Origin: Alistipes timonensis JC136
Lineage (GTDB): Bacteria > Bacteroidota > Bacteroidia > Bacteroidales > Rikenellaceae
Assembly: GCF_900107675.1 (NCBI RefSeq)
Contig: NZ_FNRI01000002.1
Span: 478,599-542,598 of the forward strand
Length of the DNA: 64,000 bases
Direction of reading: 5' to 3'
The position numbers and the translations under genes were made by a program. A model generated the notes under the pieces. It saw only the letters and a list, made by a program, of their open reading frames with translations, did no database searches and was not told the DNA's origin. Positions 7,049 through 14,899 of this stretch are shown one piece after another (within the stretch, counting starts at the first letter, position 1; every line of letters starts with the position of its first letter).

Positions 7049-8422
7049 TCAGGCGTGCGCTCTCTTCGAAACGAACAGCGCGAGGATGAACGAGAGCGCC
7101 GAAGCCGCGATCCAGAAGATGATCGCCGTATCGAAATCGTAGGTCGTAACACCGTCGGTGACCGTCTTGCCCGAATTGATGAGCCATCCGCTGACGATGT
7201 CCTGCAACCCGGCGCCGACATAGCTGGCCATTCCGACGATCCCGAGGGCCGCACCCGTAGCTTCGCGCGGCACGATGTCGATAGCCATCAGCCCGCCCAG
7301 GAAGCAGATCAGCACCCCGATGGCCATGCCGAATAACACCATGCTCAGCAGGTTGACGAACATGCTGTCGCCCGAGTAGAGGAACAGGCACAGGGCGATG
7401 GTGTTCAGCACGCCGAAACCGAAAGCCAGCACGTTGCGGCGGCCGTGGAACAGCGTATCGGACAACCATCCCGAAAAGACCGTTCCGACGATCCCCAGCA
7501 GGGCGTTGACCGAGATGACCTGCGTGGCCGTAGCCAGCGAATATCCTTTGACCTCCTGCAGAAACAGCACGCCCCAGCCGTTGATGGCGTAGCGCGAGAC
7601 ATACATGAAGGCGCTCGACAGCGCCAGCACCCAGACGAAAGGATTGCGGATGACCGAACGCTGCAATTCGGAGGTCGAACCGTGGTTATGGTTCTGTTCG
7701 GGAGCCTCCTCTCCGGTCAGCACCTCGATCGGGGGCAGGCCCTTCGATTCAGGCGTATCGTGGAGCAGAAAAACGATCACCAGCACGCCCAGCACCCCGG
7801 CCAGGGACGATCCGACGAATCCCCACTGCCAGCCGAAGATGCCGACGACGGCCCCGACGAAGAGAAACGAGAGGAACTCGCCGAGGTTGTGGCTGGCGCT
7901 GAAAAATCCGTAGTAGGTGCCGCGCTTGCTCAGGGGATACCAGCGCGAGAGGGCGATGATCGCCGGGGGCGCGCCCATCGACTGCGACCATCCGTTGACG
8001 CCCCACATCACGGCGAAGGCGATGAAGAGCGTCATGTTGCCGACCATGCCCCCGCCGTTGGCGAAGCCCAGCGCCCCGACCAGCAGGTTGGCGACGGCCG
8101 AGACGCACAGTCCCGCAGCCATGAAACGCTTGATGTTGCTGTGGTCGGAGAGGAATCCGTTGACGAATTTGCCGATGGCGTAGGCGAACAGCAGCGCCGA
8201 ACCGATGATGCCCAATTGCGTGGCATCGAGCGCCCCGCTCTCGAGGATCGGCTTCTTGACCACATTGAGGCTCGTGCGGCAGACGTAATAGAGGCTGTAA
8301 CCGACCGTGCCGGCGATGAAGCTCTGGAAACGCAGCTTCTTGTAAAGTTTCATGCGCGCCGCGTCGTCGCCCGTGAAGGGCGCCGAAGGCTCGCTTTTAC
8401 GAAAGAAAGAGAGTATGCTCAT
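7049..8422 (-). CDS. OPA-family MFS organophosphate:phosphate antiporter (GlpT/UhpT-like)
   Basis: A 457-residue major-facilitator protein with twelve predicted membrane segments. The N-terminal region GYSLYYVCRTSLNVVKKP and the GKFVNGFLSDHSNIKRFM loop are characteristic of the organophosphate:Pi antiporter family (glycerol-3-phosphate, hexose-phosphate). NGWSQSMGAPPAIIALSRWYP at about residues 143-163 is another family block. It exchanges a phosphorylated metabolite for phosphate across the inner membrane. It is the last gene of the minus-strand SusCD locus, 37 bases after the EEP gene. The context of several phosphoesterases upstream suggests it imports the phosphomonoester they release. 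The exact substrate is not known. Confidence 0.85.
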   Translation of the reverse strand: MSILSFFRKSEPSAPFTGDDAARMKLYKKLRFQSFIAGTVGYSLYYVCRTSLNVVKKPILESGALDATQLGIIGSALLFAYAIGKFVNGFLSDHSNIKRFMAAGLCVSAVANLLVGALGFANGGGMVGNMTLFIAFAVMWGVNGWSQSMGAPPAIIALSRWYPLSKRGTYYGFFSASHNLGEFLSFLFVGAVVGIFGWQWGFVGSSLAGVLGVLVIVFLLHDTPESKGLPPIEVLTGEEAPEQNHNHGSTSELQRSVIRNPFVWVLALSSAFMYVSRYAINGWGVLFLQEVKGYSLATATQVISVNALLGIVGTVFSGWLSDTLFHGRRNVLAFGFGVLNTIALCLFLYSGDSMFVNLLSMVLFGMAIGVLICFLGGLMAIDIVPREATGAALGIVGMASYVGAGLQDIVSGWLINSGKTVTDGVTTYDFDTAIIFWIAASALSFILALFVSKRAHA

Positions 8423-8459
8423 TCGTTTGTTCGGAAATAGTTTCAGGTTACGGTGAATT

Positions 8460-9344
8460 TTACTTGGTGAAAGCCAGCTCGACCAGCACCGGGAAGTGGT
8501 CCGAAGGCGTGCGGGCGCGGAAAGGCTTTGCGCTGCCCACGGGCTCCTCCGAACGGTAGGTGTCGGTCAGGATGCCGTAGCGCAGGACCCGGAAACCGGG
8601 CGTCACGAAGACGTAGTCGATATGGCGGAAGGTCTTACGGTCGGGATCGAAGCCGTTTTCCGTCCCGGTCCAGGCGTATTTGATCTCGGCCAGGTCGTAG
8701 GTGTCGGCGAGCAGTTCCGAGTCGCGCAGCACGGCGTAGCTTTCGCTCGTCTCGCCGACGTTGAAATCGCCCGTCAGCACGGCGCGTTCGCCGCGGCACA
8801 TCGTCCGGATTTTATCCAGCACCAGCCGGCAGCTCTCGACCTGCGCACGTTCGCCCTTGTGATCGGTGTGCAGGGTGAAGAACCAGAACCGTTCCCGGGT
8901 TTCGCGGTCGAAAAAACGCCCCCAGCAACAGATGCGGACATACTTGGCATCCCAGCCCTTGTTCGGGCGCGAAGGGTCCTCGGCAAGCCAGAAATGGCCC
9001 GAGTCGAGCAGTTCGAAACGATCGCGCTTGTAGAACACGGCGGAATATTCGCCTGCCTCGGCGCCGTCGTCACGCCCGACACCGGTGTAGCCGTAACCGG
9101 GCAGCGCCCCTAAAAGGTCCTCCAACTGGCTGTGGAACACCTCCTGGGCCCCGAAAATATCGAAATCATGGAAGCGGATGAGCGACGCGATCACCGGCAG
9201 GCGTTGCTGCCAGCCGTCGCCCCGGGCGTCGTCCGCGGCATTGAGCTGCCGCACGTTGTAGGTTCCCGTCGAAAAGGTCTGCGCAGCGGCAGGGAACGCC
9301 GTTGCGGACGCAGCGGCGCAAAAAAGGATAAACAGTTTCTTCAT
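8460..9344 (-). CDS. Secreted endonuclease/exonuclease/phosphatase (EEP)-family enzyme
   Basis: A 294-residue protein with a signal peptide of about 21 residues (MKKLFILFCAAASATAFPAAAQ). The EEP catalytic residues are in order: TYN near residue 29, FGAQEV, TLHTDHKG, TGDFN and TPSDHFPV close to the end. EEP-fold enzymes cleave phosphodiesters or phosphomonoesters in nucleic acids, inositol phosphates or phospholipids. This is the secreted, single-domain Bacteroidetes form. Its placement between an ECF sigma gene (27 bases upstream) and an organophosphate antiporter points to a periplasmic phosphodiesterase or phosphatase feeding the transporter. DNA as substrate cannot be excluded. Confidence 0.85.
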   Translation of the reverse strand: MKKLFILFCAAASATAFPAAAQTFSTGTYNVRQLNAADDARGDGWQQRLPVIASLIRFHDFDIFGAQEVFHSQLEDLLGALPGYGYTGVGRDDGAEAGEYSAVFYKRDRFELLDSGHFWLAEDPSRPNKGWDAKYVRICCWGRFFDRETRERFWFFTLHTDHKGERAQVESCRLVLDKIRTMCRGERAVLTGDFNVGETSESYAVLRDSELLADTYDLAEIKYAWTGTENGFDPDRKTFRHIDYVFVTPGFRVLRYGILTDTYRSEEPVGSAKPFRARTPSDHFPVLVELAFTK

Positions 9345-9371
9345 ATCAGGTTTTTCAGTTTGTCAGTCGTT

Positions 9372-9944
9372 TCATTCCGAATCCGGCCAGCGGCCCTTGA
9401 ACTGCGGCGAACGGCGGAACCAGCGGATCGAAAGGGAAATATGTTTTTCAACCGTGCGCTGCGCAATGTGCAGCCGTTCGGCGATCTCCCGGTTGGTCAG
9501 GCCGTCGATGCGGCTCATCCGGAAAATCCGCGCAGTCTGGGGCGGCAGGCGGTCGCACAACGCCAACACCTCCTCGATCAGCAGCGTGGCCAGCGGAGAG
9601 TCGTTGGGCGCGTCGAGAAAATCGCACAGAGCGAGCGTCTCCCACGCCCGGGATTCCTGCAATTTGCCCAGGTCGACGCTGTTGTAAAGTATCTTATTCT
9701 GCCGCAGCCAGTTCAGGCACTCGTTGTGGGCCATCGAAAAGAGGTAGGACGGCACCTTGGCGCGGTCCAGGCAGGGCCGGCGCCGGAGGAACTTGTAGAA
9801 GATCTCCTGAATGACATCGTCACCGAGGTCCCCGCGGCCGGTCACGCCGCCGATATAGGCGCACAACCGCGGATAAAGAGCCGTAAACACCTCTTTTACC
9901 TCCTGTTCGGTATACCCGAAATATGGGACTCCGGTATGAAACAT
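9372..9944 (-). CDS. ECF-type RNA polymerase sigma factor
   Basis: A 190-residue sigma-70 family protein of ECF architecture. Region 2 spans about residues 15-85 (DLGDDVIQEIFYKFLRRRP, PSYLFSMAHNECLNWLRQN). Region 4 lies at about residues 130-180, with the helix-turn-helix LTNREIAERLHIAQRTVEKHI. This matches the large Bacteroides sigma-70 family that works with FecR anti-sigma factors and SusC receptors. Unusually it is not next to FecR: it lies near the 3' end of the same-strand gene series, 13 kb from fecR. It starts 46 bases after the phosphoesterase. I saw no clear promoter of the housekeeping type in that gap. Confidence 0.9.
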   Translation of the reverse strand: MFHTGVPYFGYTEQEVKEVFTALYPRLCAYIGGVTGRGDLGDDVIQEIFYKFLRRRPCLDRAKVPSYLFSMAHNECLNWLRQNKILYNSVDLGKLQESRAWETLALCDFLDAPNDSPLATLLIEEVLALCDRLPPQTARIFRMSRIDGLTNREIAERLHIAQRTVEKHISLSIRWFRRSPQFKGRWPDSE

Positions 9945-9990
9945 CTTCTATCTGGCAAGCTGACTGCGGAACAGTATCCAAAACCGTACC

Positions 9991-11448
9991 TTACCAACTC
10001 ACGTGCTCCGTATAAGTTGTCCCGAAGCGGTCGGTCACCCGAACCTCGCCCGCCTTCACGCCCGGCGTGGGCTTGATACGGAACATGTGGAACGACTTTG
10101 CGGGCTGGCAATATTTGCGGGTGGTCTTATTGGTCACCGTGGCGTACAGGTCCACATAATCGGGGTCGAACTCCTCGCAGGGCTCCATCTCGCCCGCTTT
10201 CACGCCGTTCTCCCACCATTCGACGGGTCCCCAGGCATCATCCCACGTCCAGACGTTGGCCAGCACGTAGTCGCTTCCGGTCCGCACGGGCGAATAGAGA
10301 CGCATCTGGTGACTGCGGTCCTTGCCGCAGGAGTGGTAATACCACGACACGTCGTCGCCGTCGACATCGACGATCATGTAGCCCTGCGGCGTGCCGTCGT
10401 TGTTGAGATGCTTGTTCAGGCGCAGCGAACCCGTCGAACGGGTGACGGTAACGGCCGTCAGGTTCTCGATGGGCATCTGTTCCGAACGGTTGTAATTGTA
10501 GATATACGTGTGGTGGTTGTGCCCGGCCCACGAATAGACGTTCCGGAATTTGAGCAGTTCGTCGCGGTAGACCGCATAGTTCCTGTTGCGGGTCGAGAAG
10601 CTGCTGTGTTTTTTGAACATCTGCGAATGGGCGCAGATCATGATCGTCTTGTCCTTGGGCACATAGCTCAGGTCTTGTCTGAGCCAATGGGCGATCTCGT
10701 CGCTCAGCCCCAGCTCGTAGGATTTCGAAGCGTCCTCGCGCCCGTAGAGGATGTTGTCCACAAAGACGTAGTGCATGTTGCCGATATTGGCCGAATAGCA
10801 GGTCGGCCCGAGGTACATTTCGAAATAGACGGTGCCCAGCGAATCGCTCAGGATAGTCGTCTGGTCGTGGTCGTGGTTGCCGATGACATTGAAGGTCGTC
10901 GTGTTCACCCGCTCCGTATTGTCGATATAGGTGTTGTAGACGTTCATGTCGTTGTAGACCAGGTCGCCGAGGTTGATGCCGTAGCACGGGGTCCTGATCG
11001 TGTTGCGCATGCGGATCATGTCGGGAATGACCACCGAACGGTAAGCCTCGGCCGAACCGTCGACACCGTAGTTTTTGATCTGGGGATCGCCCTGCACGAG
11101 CAGCGTATGGTGTACGGCGGGCGTCATGCGCGGTTCGAGTACGAAATCGGCCTTCACCTCCTTCTGGAAGCGGTCGATGGGTTTGAAAAACTGCGGACAG
11201 CCATGACGCGCCGGTATCTCGTATTCGGCCGGAACCGAAATGAAGACGAAACGACGCAGCGAGAGGTCGCTCGTCAGGGCATAGCGCCCGTCGGCATCGG
11301 TCTGCGTACAGTTAAGCCCGTCGCTCACCACGACGCCCTCGATGGGCAGTCCGCCGCTCGACACGACGCGGCCCGTCACATTCGGAGTCTGGGCATAGGC
11401 GGTGCAGCAGAGCAGCGTCGCCCAGATATAGATAATCAAACGTTTCAT
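9991..11448 (-). CDS. Secreted calcineurin-like phosphoesterase (MetallophosN-Metallophos-MetallophosC type)
   Basis: A 485-residue protein from the ATG at 11448 with a signal peptide ending CTAYAQ. Residues 23-95 form a carboxypeptidase-regulatory-like beta domain (VTGRVVSSGGLPIEGVVVSD). The central metallophosphoesterase carries GDPQ, GINLGDLVYND, VIGNHDHD, CAHSQMFKK and GHNHH. The last 140 residues are the C-terminal accessory domain. The first metal motif is D-P-Q rather than the common D-x-H. The gene is paralogous to the lipoprotein phosphoesterase at 13302-14831, and each is preceded by a GLUG-repeat gene. The likely role is hydrolysis of phosphate esters in the periplasm. Confidence 0.88.
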   Translation of the reverse strand: MKRLIIYIWATLLCCTAYAQTPNVTGRVVSSGGLPIEGVVVSDGLNCTQTDADGRYALTSDLSLRRFVFISVPAEYEIPARHGCPQFFKPIDRFQKEVKADFVLEPRMTPAVHHTLLVQGDPQIKNYGVDGSAEAYRSVVIPDMIRMRNTIRTPCYGINLGDLVYNDMNVYNTYIDNTERVNTTTFNVIGNHDHDQTTILSDSLGTVYFEMYLGPTCYSANIGNMHYVFVDNILYGREDASKSYELGLSDEIAHWLRQDLSYVPKDKTIMICAHSQMFKKHSSFSTRNRNYAVYRDELLKFRNVYSWAGHNHHTYIYNYNRSEQMPIENLTAVTVTRSTGSLRLNKHLNNDGTPQGYMIVDVDGDDVSWYYHSCGKDRSHQMRLYSPVRTGSDYVLANVWTWDDAWGPVEWWENGVKAGEMEPCEEFDPDYVDLYATVTNKTTRKYCQPAKSFHMFRIKPTPGVKAGEVRVTDRFGTTYTEHVSW

Positions 11449-11459
11449 ATCTTGCGTTT

Positions 11460-13277
11460 TTAGTTGTTCCCGTCCCAGTAATAACAGCTTGCGAGGTCCA
11501 CGACCGCCTTGTTCTTTACGACGTTGCGCCCGGTGACGAACTGTTCGAAATTCCCGGGCGAAGCCTTCGCCGCCGCATCGCGGCCCTGCGCCGACGTTCC
11601 CACGCCGCCGCCGACACCGCACGCTTCGATGCGGTCGGTCGCGGTACGGCCTTCGCCGAGGATCGACCCGGCCAGTCCGAACATCCCCTTCACCACGCCG
11701 CCGTTGCGGCACGCCTCGATGCGGGAGTTCCCGCCGTTCCACGTCGTGGCGGCGATACCGCCCGCCTGACCTTTCGCCCCGGCGAGCACGTCGCCCCGGT
11801 TCGTACATCCTCTGACGGCTCCGTTTTCAAAAGCCGCGACGATGCCGCCCAACAGAGCACCGCCTCCTTCGACGGTCCCGAGGTTTTCGTTGCCGTCGAA
11901 ATCGCAATAGCCGGCGAAACCGCAGATGCCGGCCGCACGTCCCGATTCGGAGCGCACGCGCCCCGTATTCACACAATCGCGCACGTCGGCGCTCACCGTC
12001 TCATTGCCGTTGACGAAGCCCACGATGCCGGCCGCCTGGATACCCCGTGCACTGTTGCGCGTGTTCTCGCCCAGGCCGCAGGAGACATCGCCCTCGTTGC
12101 GGCAATCACGGACCGAAGCGGCATAGACGGCGTCTTTCTTGGCGTAGATATCGCCCACGATCCCTCCGGCGGTCGAGCGGCGGTCTACGCTCACGCCGTC
12201 GAACCGTACCGCCCCCTTGTTGCGGCAGTGCGAAACGACGACGGGACGCCCCGACAATCCGACAATGCCGCCGACGGAAGCCTGATAGGAACTCGTCGAG
12301 GTAACGGGCGCGAAATTGTCGCAGTCGCCGACGGTCAGCGACTCGTGGGCCGATCCGCAGATGCCGGCCGTGAGGCTGTACGCATAACCGCGCGTGGTGA
12401 CGGCCCCGAAATTGTCGCAGCACATCACGTCGCCCTTGGCCATGCCGCAGATGCCGCCCGCCATCTCCTGACAGTAACGGTCGCTGCCCTCCTCGACGCC
12501 GCGCGCCGCGGAGACGATCTCGCCGCGGTTGATGCAGAACTTGGTCTTTACGCGCATGTTGTAACCCACGATGCCGCCGATGTGCGAGACGATGAACGCG
12601 CCCGAATAGCTGACGCGCCCGGTGTTCTCGCAATAAGCCACGAAGGCCCCCGGCAGCGAACGCCCGAGGCTTCCGCCCAGCACGCCGCCCAGGTACATCC
12701 GCGGTTCGGCAGTCGGGGCCAGCGACGGACAGTTGCCCGCCGAGGTGATTTCGCCGCCGTTCTTGCAACGGATGACGATGTATTTGTTCATGCCGCAGAC
12801 GCCGCCCACGTAATTGTCGTGCTGCGATCGGGGCGAACGGTGCACAATGGAACCGTAGTTCTCGCAGCGTTCCAGCGTACCGTGGTTCACATCGGCCACG
12901 AAACCCGCATAGAGCGCGTCGTCACCGTCGTCCGACACTTTCATCGAACAGCTCGGCGCGATCACGAGATTGCGCACCGTGCTGCCCTCGGCGACGAGCC
13001 GGAACAATCCGCCGTCGGTCTTCCAGTTGAGGATCGCATGGCCTTCGCCGTCGAAAACGCCCTCGAAATTCGCAATCCGCGCGAAACGTTTTACCTTACC
13101 CATGTCAATATCGGCTTTCAGATGCACCTCGCCGCGCTCGTCCTGCCATGCGGCGATATCGCCGCCCGCATTGACGGCCTCGGCAAAGGCCGCGAGATCC
13201 GCAGCGGAGGAGATGCCTCCCGCAGCAGCGGCCAAAGTTACCGCCACGGCAAGAAGGGTCAATGACAATTTCTTCAT
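11460..13277 (-). CDS. Secreted GLUG-repeat protein
   Basis: A 605-residue protein with an N-terminal signal peptide (MKKLSLTLLAVAVTLAAAAG). A conserved N-terminal domain follows (SSAADLAAFAEAVNAGGDIA, then a DIDMG strand, FDGEGHAILNW and VRNLVIAPSC). The rest is a long series of GLUG-type repeats of the form GG-(I/V)-(V/C)-G with flanking C and NxG positions, a beta-solenoid pattern. It lacks a lipobox. It is a paralogue of the GLUG lipoprotein at 14900-17986 without the BACON-like front. It lies 11 bases upstream of the secreted phosphoesterase. GLUG proteins are surface or secreted binding/adhesion proteins; the ligand here is unknown. Confidence 0.85.
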   Translation of the reverse strand: MKKLSLTLLAVAVTLAAAAGGISSAADLAAFAEAVNAGGDIAAWQDERGEVHLKADIDMGKVKRFARIANFEGVFDGEGHAILNWKTDGGLFRLVAEGSTVRNLVIAPSCSMKVSDDGDDALYAGFVADVNHGTLERCENYGSIVHRSPRSQHDNYVGGVCGMNKYIVIRCKNGGEITSAGNCPSLAPTAEPRMYLGGVLGGSLGRSLPGAFVAYCENTGRVSYSGAFIVSHIGGIVGYNMRVKTKFCINRGEIVSAARGVEEGSDRYCQEMAGGICGMAKGDVMCCDNFGAVTTRGYAYSLTAGICGSAHESLTVGDCDNFAPVTSTSSYQASVGGIVGLSGRPVVVSHCRNKGAVRFDGVSVDRRSTAGGIVGDIYAKKDAVYAASVRDCRNEGDVSCGLGENTRNSARGIQAAGIVGFVNGNETVSADVRDCVNTGRVRSESGRAAGICGFAGYCDFDGNENLGTVEGGGALLGGIVAAFENGAVRGCTNRGDVLAGAKGQAGGIAATTWNGGNSRIEACRNGGVVKGMFGLAGSILGEGRTATDRIEACGVGGGVGTSAQGRDAAAKASPGNFEQFVTGRNVVKNKAVVDLASCYYWDGNN

Positions 13278-13301
13278 AATTCGGTTAAATTTTCAGGTTT
13301 G

Positions 13302-14831
13302 TTACCACTCCAACGTAGTCGTATAGTGTTCGCCGAAACGGTCCGTCGTCTCGATGGTCGCCTGCGTCGCCCCGGCCGTGGGCAGAATGCGGAACATATG
13401 CGAGGTTCGGAAAGGTTCGAACGTCGCCGTGTTCTGCGTCGAGTTATAGTAGTCGGCCATCCGGACGAAGGCCCCGTCATAGGCGGTGACCCGCTTCATC
13501 CCGGCTTTGTCCTTGCCGCTGTCCGTATAGCGGACTTCGCTCCACCGGGCATCGTGGTTCCAGACGTTGGCATAGACATATCCGTCGCTGTACCAGGCTC
13601 CCGGAGCATAGGCCCGGATCTGACGGTCGCGCCCCAGCCCCGAAGGTTTGTAGTACCAGCTGATCTGCTCGCCGTCGACATCCACGACCAGATAACCCCG
13701 CGGCGTCCCGTCGGTCGAGATCCGCTCGTTGAGCCACAGCGCCCCGGTCGAACGGGCCAGAATGTGCGACTCGACATTGGGGAATTTCGCCGCCGGCTCC
13801 TCGGCCGAATAGGCATAGTTGAAATTGATGTGCGAATGGCCCGCCCAGGAGTGCACGAAACGGTACTGCGCCAGGCGCGAGGCATAGTCGGGACCGTGCT
13901 TGTCGCGCTCGGCAGGTTCGGAGTCGGGTTTGCGGAACATCGAACTGTGGGCGCAGAGCATGATGATCTTGTTTTTGTCGACGTATTTCAGATCGTTGCA
14001 CAGCCAGCTGTACACCTCGTCCGAAAGCCCGTCGTTATACGCCCCCGTGGCGTTCGGATCGAGCGTGTTGTTCTTCATGATGATATTGTCGAGGAAGATG
14101 AAATGCAGCTCGCCCAGTTCGACCGAATAGCAGGTCGGGCCGAGGTGCTCCTCGAACTTCTTCACCGCCTCGCGGTCGGTCGCCACGTTCTGCACATGAT
14201 CGTGGTTGCCGATCACGTTGAAGACCGGGAAATCGAAATCCGCGATCCCGGCGCAATAGGTCGGATAGAGCGACATATCGTTGTGGACCAGGTCGCCCAG
14301 CGAAATGCCGTAAACCGGACGGTCGGTAATCGACGCGGCCGTCTCCTGCAAATCGCGGCACATCTCCTCGTACATGTCGATCGAATGGAATGCGAAATTG
14401 TCGTAACGCGCATTGCGCGAACGAATCTGCGGATCGGCCGTCATCAGGATCGTATAACGCGGGGCCGCCTTGCGGCGGGCCGTGAGCGTGAAATCGGCCC
14501 TGACTTTCGTAGAACCCTCCGGAATACGCTGCCAGAACTGCGGAATGCCGTCTTTCACGGGAATCTCATACGCCGCAGGGATGGTCACCTGCACGAACCT
14601 CCGCTTCGAAAGGTCGCTGTCGAGCGCGTAATTCCCGGACTCGTCGGTCAGGGTCGTGAGCAGTCCGTCGCTCACTACCACCCCTTCGACGGGCAATCCA
14701 CGCTGGTCGAGGACCGTTCCGCTGACGGTCGCGTCCGGACCGCCCGGCCCGGTCCCTCCGGGCGCATCGCTGCCTCCGCAGGCGGCCAGGAGCCATCCTG
14801 CCACGAGGGCAAATATCAGTTGTCGTACCAT
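13302..14831 (-). CDS. Lipoprotein calcineurin-like phosphoesterase
   Basis: A 509-residue protein with a lipoprotein signal (LLAAC, cysteine at residue 18) followed by a G/S/P-rich linker. Next come a regulatory-like beta domain (VSGTVLDQRGLPVEGVVVSD) and a metallophosphoesterase core with TADPQIRSRN, GISLGDLVHND, VIGNHDHVQN, LCAHSSMFRK and AGHSH. The C-terminal accessory domain ends TTTLEW, parallel to TEHVSW in the paralogue. The D-P-Q first motif is shared. Lipidation and the linker suggest display at the outer membrane, while its paralogue is soluble. It follows the GLUG lipoprotein after a 68-base gap that holds a terminator-like hairpin. Confidence 0.88.
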   Translation of the reverse strand: MVRQLIFALVAGWLLAACGGSDAPGGTGPGGPDATVSGTVLDQRGLPVEGVVVSDGLLTTLTDESGNYALDSDLSKRRFVQVTIPAAYEIPVKDGIPQFWQRIPEGSTKVRADFTLTARRKAAPRYTILMTADPQIRSRNARYDNFAFHSIDMYEEMCRDLQETAASITDRPVYGISLGDLVHNDMSLYPTYCAGIADFDFPVFNVIGNHDHVQNVATDREAVKKFEEHLGPTCYSVELGELHFIFLDNIIMKNNTLDPNATGAYNDGLSDEVYSWLCNDLKYVDKNKIIMLCAHSSMFRKPDSEPAERDKHGPDYASRLAQYRFVHSWAGHSHINFNYAYSAEEPAAKFPNVESHILARSTGALWLNERISTDGTPRGYLVVDVDGEQISWYYKPSGLGRDRQIRAYAPGAWYSDGYVYANVWNHDARWSEVRYTDSGKDKAGMKRVTAYDGAFVRMADYYNSTQNTATFEPFRTSHMFRILPTAGATQATIETTDRFGEHYTTTLEW

Positions 14832-14846
14832 TCGCGCATCATTGTT

Positions 14847-14886
14847 AAAAAAACGGGGACGGAACGGAGGCTTCGCCCCGTCCCCG
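14847..14886 (-). terminator. Terminator-like hairpin inside the SusCD locus
   Basis: On the minus strand a 9-bp stem CGGGGACGG / CCGTCCCCG is followed directly by seven T. It lies between the GLUG lipoprotein stop and the phosphoesterase start. Read-through would be partial, which could set higher expression of fecR-susC-susD-GLUG than of the downstream enzymes. A second promoter downstream is not evident. Confidence 0.6.
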
Positions 14887-14899
14887 ACCCACTAACCGT

